NCBI GenBank assembly: GCA_041477815.1
Contig: JBGOUV010000181.1
Coordinates: forward strand, 1-13,113
Direction of reading: 5' to 3'
Length of the DNA: 13,113 bases
Source: JBGOUV01 sp041477815
GTDB lineage: Bacteria > Acidobacteriota > Terriglobia > Bryobacterales > JACQDG01
Positions 12,018 to 13,113 of this stretch are shown piece after piece. Position numbers and translations under genes: made by a program. Under the pieces are notes generated by a model. It ran no database searches. It was not told where the DNA came from and saw only the letters and a program-made list of their open reading frames with translations. The first letter of the stretch is position 1. Every line of letters starts with the position of its first letter.

Positions 12018-13113
12018 GATACCTATTGCTGTTAGCTGCGGTGGGCGCGTGCCCGGCGGCACTCGATTTGACGCGGGCGGTGGTGGTGGCTCCGTCCAGC
12101 TTCACCGGGCCGGAGAGGAAGGCCGTCGCCATGCTGGTCGAGGAAGTGGAGAAGCGGGCCCAGGTACGGTGGCGGACGGGGGCCGCGCCGGGCTCCGGCG
12201 CCGTGGTGGAGGTGCAACGATCGGGTTCGGGCCCGGCCGAGGGATACAGCATCAAAGTGGACAGCCGTAGGGTGATGGTGTCCGGCAACGACGCCCGGGG
12301 CGTGTTGTTCGGCGTGGGGCACCTGCTGCGGTCCCTGCGGATGAAGCCGGGAAGCGTGACCGTGCCGGATCATCTGGACCTCCGCACTGCGCCGAAGTAT
12401 CCCCTGCGGGGCCACCAACTCGGCTATCGGCCCAAGACCAACTCCTACGACGGCTGGACGGCTGCCATCTGGGAGCAGTACATACGAGACCTGGTCGTGT
12501 TCGGGGCCAACGCCGTGGAGCTGATTCCTCCGCGCTCGGACGACGCCGCCGACAGCCCCCATTTTCCCCTGCCGCCTATGGACATGATGGTCGCGATGTC
12601 GAAGATCCTGGACGACTACGGGCTGGACGTGTGGATCTGGTATCCGGCTATGGACAAGGACTACTCGGATCCCCAGACGGTGGCGTTCGCCCTGAAAGAG
12701 TGGGGCTCGGTGTTCCAGAAGCTGCCCCGCGTCGATGCCGTATTCGTGCCGGGCGGCGACCCGGGACACACGCAGCCCAAGCACCTGATGGCGCTCCTCG
12801 AAAAGCAGACGCAGAACCTGCGGCGCTACCATCCGAAGGGGCAGATGTGGGTGTCGCCGCAGAGTTTCAGCCAGGAATGGATGGAGGAGTTCCTGGGCAT
12901 TCTCAAGACCGAGCCGGCGTGGCTGGCCGGGGTCGTGTTCGGTCCGCAGATCCGGATGAGCCTCCCGCAGTTGCGGGCGGCGGTGCCGCAGCGGTATCCG
13001 ATCCGACATTACCCGGACATAACGCATAGCCGGCAGTGCCAGTACCCGGCGCCGGACTGGGATCCGGCCTTCGCTATCACCGAGGCGCGCGAGGTCATCA
13101 ACCCGCGGCCGCA
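12014..13113 (+). CDS. Secreted glycosidase-like protein (GH20b-like N-domain plus TIM-barrel start), 3'-truncated
   Basis: The first 366 residues of a protein that continues beyond the window. Residues 1-16 (MRYLLLLAAVGACPAA) form a signal peptide, perhaps with Cys13 as a lipobox-like position. Residues 20-125 look like the alpha/beta domain that precedes the barrel in hexosaminidases and alpha-glucuronidases: ERKAVAMLVEEVEKR, GYSIKVDSRRVMVSGNDARGVLFGVGHLLR. The barrel begins at about 130 with YPLRGHQLGYRPKTNSYDGW, then WEQYIRDLVVFGANAVELIPPR and LDVWIWYPAM. FVPGGDPGHTQP (244-255) resembles the GGDE region of GH20 but has Pro instead of the catalytic Glu, so it is not a standard GH20; a GH67-like or unclassified relative is likely. 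ATGA overlap with the hydrolase suggests cotranscription. Confidence 0.65.
   Translation, partial: MRYLLLLAAVGACPAALDLTRAVVVAPSSFTGPERKAVAMLVEEVEKRAQVRWRTGAAPGSGAVVEVQRSGSGPAEGYSIKVDSRRVMVSGNDARGVLFGVGHLLRSLRMKPGSVTVPDHLDLRTAPKYPLRGHQLGYRPKTNSYDGWTAAIWEQYIRDLVVFGANAVELIPPRSDDAADSPHFPLPPMDMMVAMSKILDDYGLDVWIWYPAMDKDYSDPQTVAFALKEWGSVFQKLPRVDAVFVPGGDPGHTQPKHLMALLEKQTQNLRRYHPKGQMWVSPQSFSQEWMEEFLGILKTEPAWLAGVVFGPQIRMSLPQLRAAVPQRYPIRHYPDITHSRQCQYPAPDWDPAFAITEAREVINPRP

Noticed and set aside
12002..12045. CTGTTAGCTG near 12029 as a further copy of the heptamer repeat
   Set aside because: It is only one and a half units long and lies in the signal-peptide coding region, so chance is sufficient.
12032..13027. 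Long - strand open frame opposite the glycosidase-like gene
   Set aside because: The + strand has a signal peptide, coupled start and coherent domain sequence; the reverse frame is His/Arg/Pro/Gly-rich shadow.

Overview
GC-rich bacterial DNA, most probably from an Acidobacteriota genome of the Bryobacterales/Solibacter group. The best lineage clue is the C-terminal domain of the secreted protein at 5743-7479, which reads as the Solibacter uncharacterized C-terminal domain (TIGR03437). The polysaccharide-lyase-like toroid protein, the DUF362 protein and the secreted glycosidase-like protein fit a soil polymer degrader of that group. No rRNA, tRNA, CRISPR array, transposase or phage gene was seen.

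Layout. (1) 1-2411, + strand: the 3' part of a PcRGLX/YetA-like alpha/alpha-toroid protein overlaps a DUF362 protein. The + strand here is C-rich. (2) 2408-2781: a scar-like stretch with a start codon whose reading frame soon loses coding character, facing a broken cupin gene on the - strand. Past this point the + strand becomes G-rich. (3) 2778-4139, - strand: tryptophanase, divergent from purC (4278-5159). The intergenic gap holds imperfect inverted arms made of 7-bp repeats, and these arms supply the same sequence just before both start codons. (4) purC-cvpA, overlapping as GTGA. (5) 5743-8663: a secreted TIGR03437 protein behind an extended -10 promoter, overlapping (TTGA) a long-type alanyl-tRNA editing protein (AlaX). 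(6) 8660-9357: a VapBC-type toxin-antitoxin pair with its own compact promoter/operator. (7) 9376-13113: sppA, an epoxide-hydrolase-like alpha/beta hydrolase and a secreted glycosidase-like protein that runs off the window, joined by TAATG and ATGA overlaps.

How the genes relate. purC and cvpA are a plausible functional pair, since cvpA adjoins purF in enterobacteria. The vapBC pair looks like an independent insertion between alaX and sppA. The three genes from sppA onward probably share a transcript but not an obvious pathway. I see no clearly new multi-gene system. The most unusual items are the vapBC control region, with twin TGTCTGACA sites exactly 21 bp apart inside a 17-bp-spaced promoter and an apparently leaderless antitoxin; the toxin's lack of any ATG/GTG/TTG start before its first catalytic Asp; the heptamer inverted repeat between tnaA and purC; and the skew switch coinciding with gene debris near 2.4 kb.
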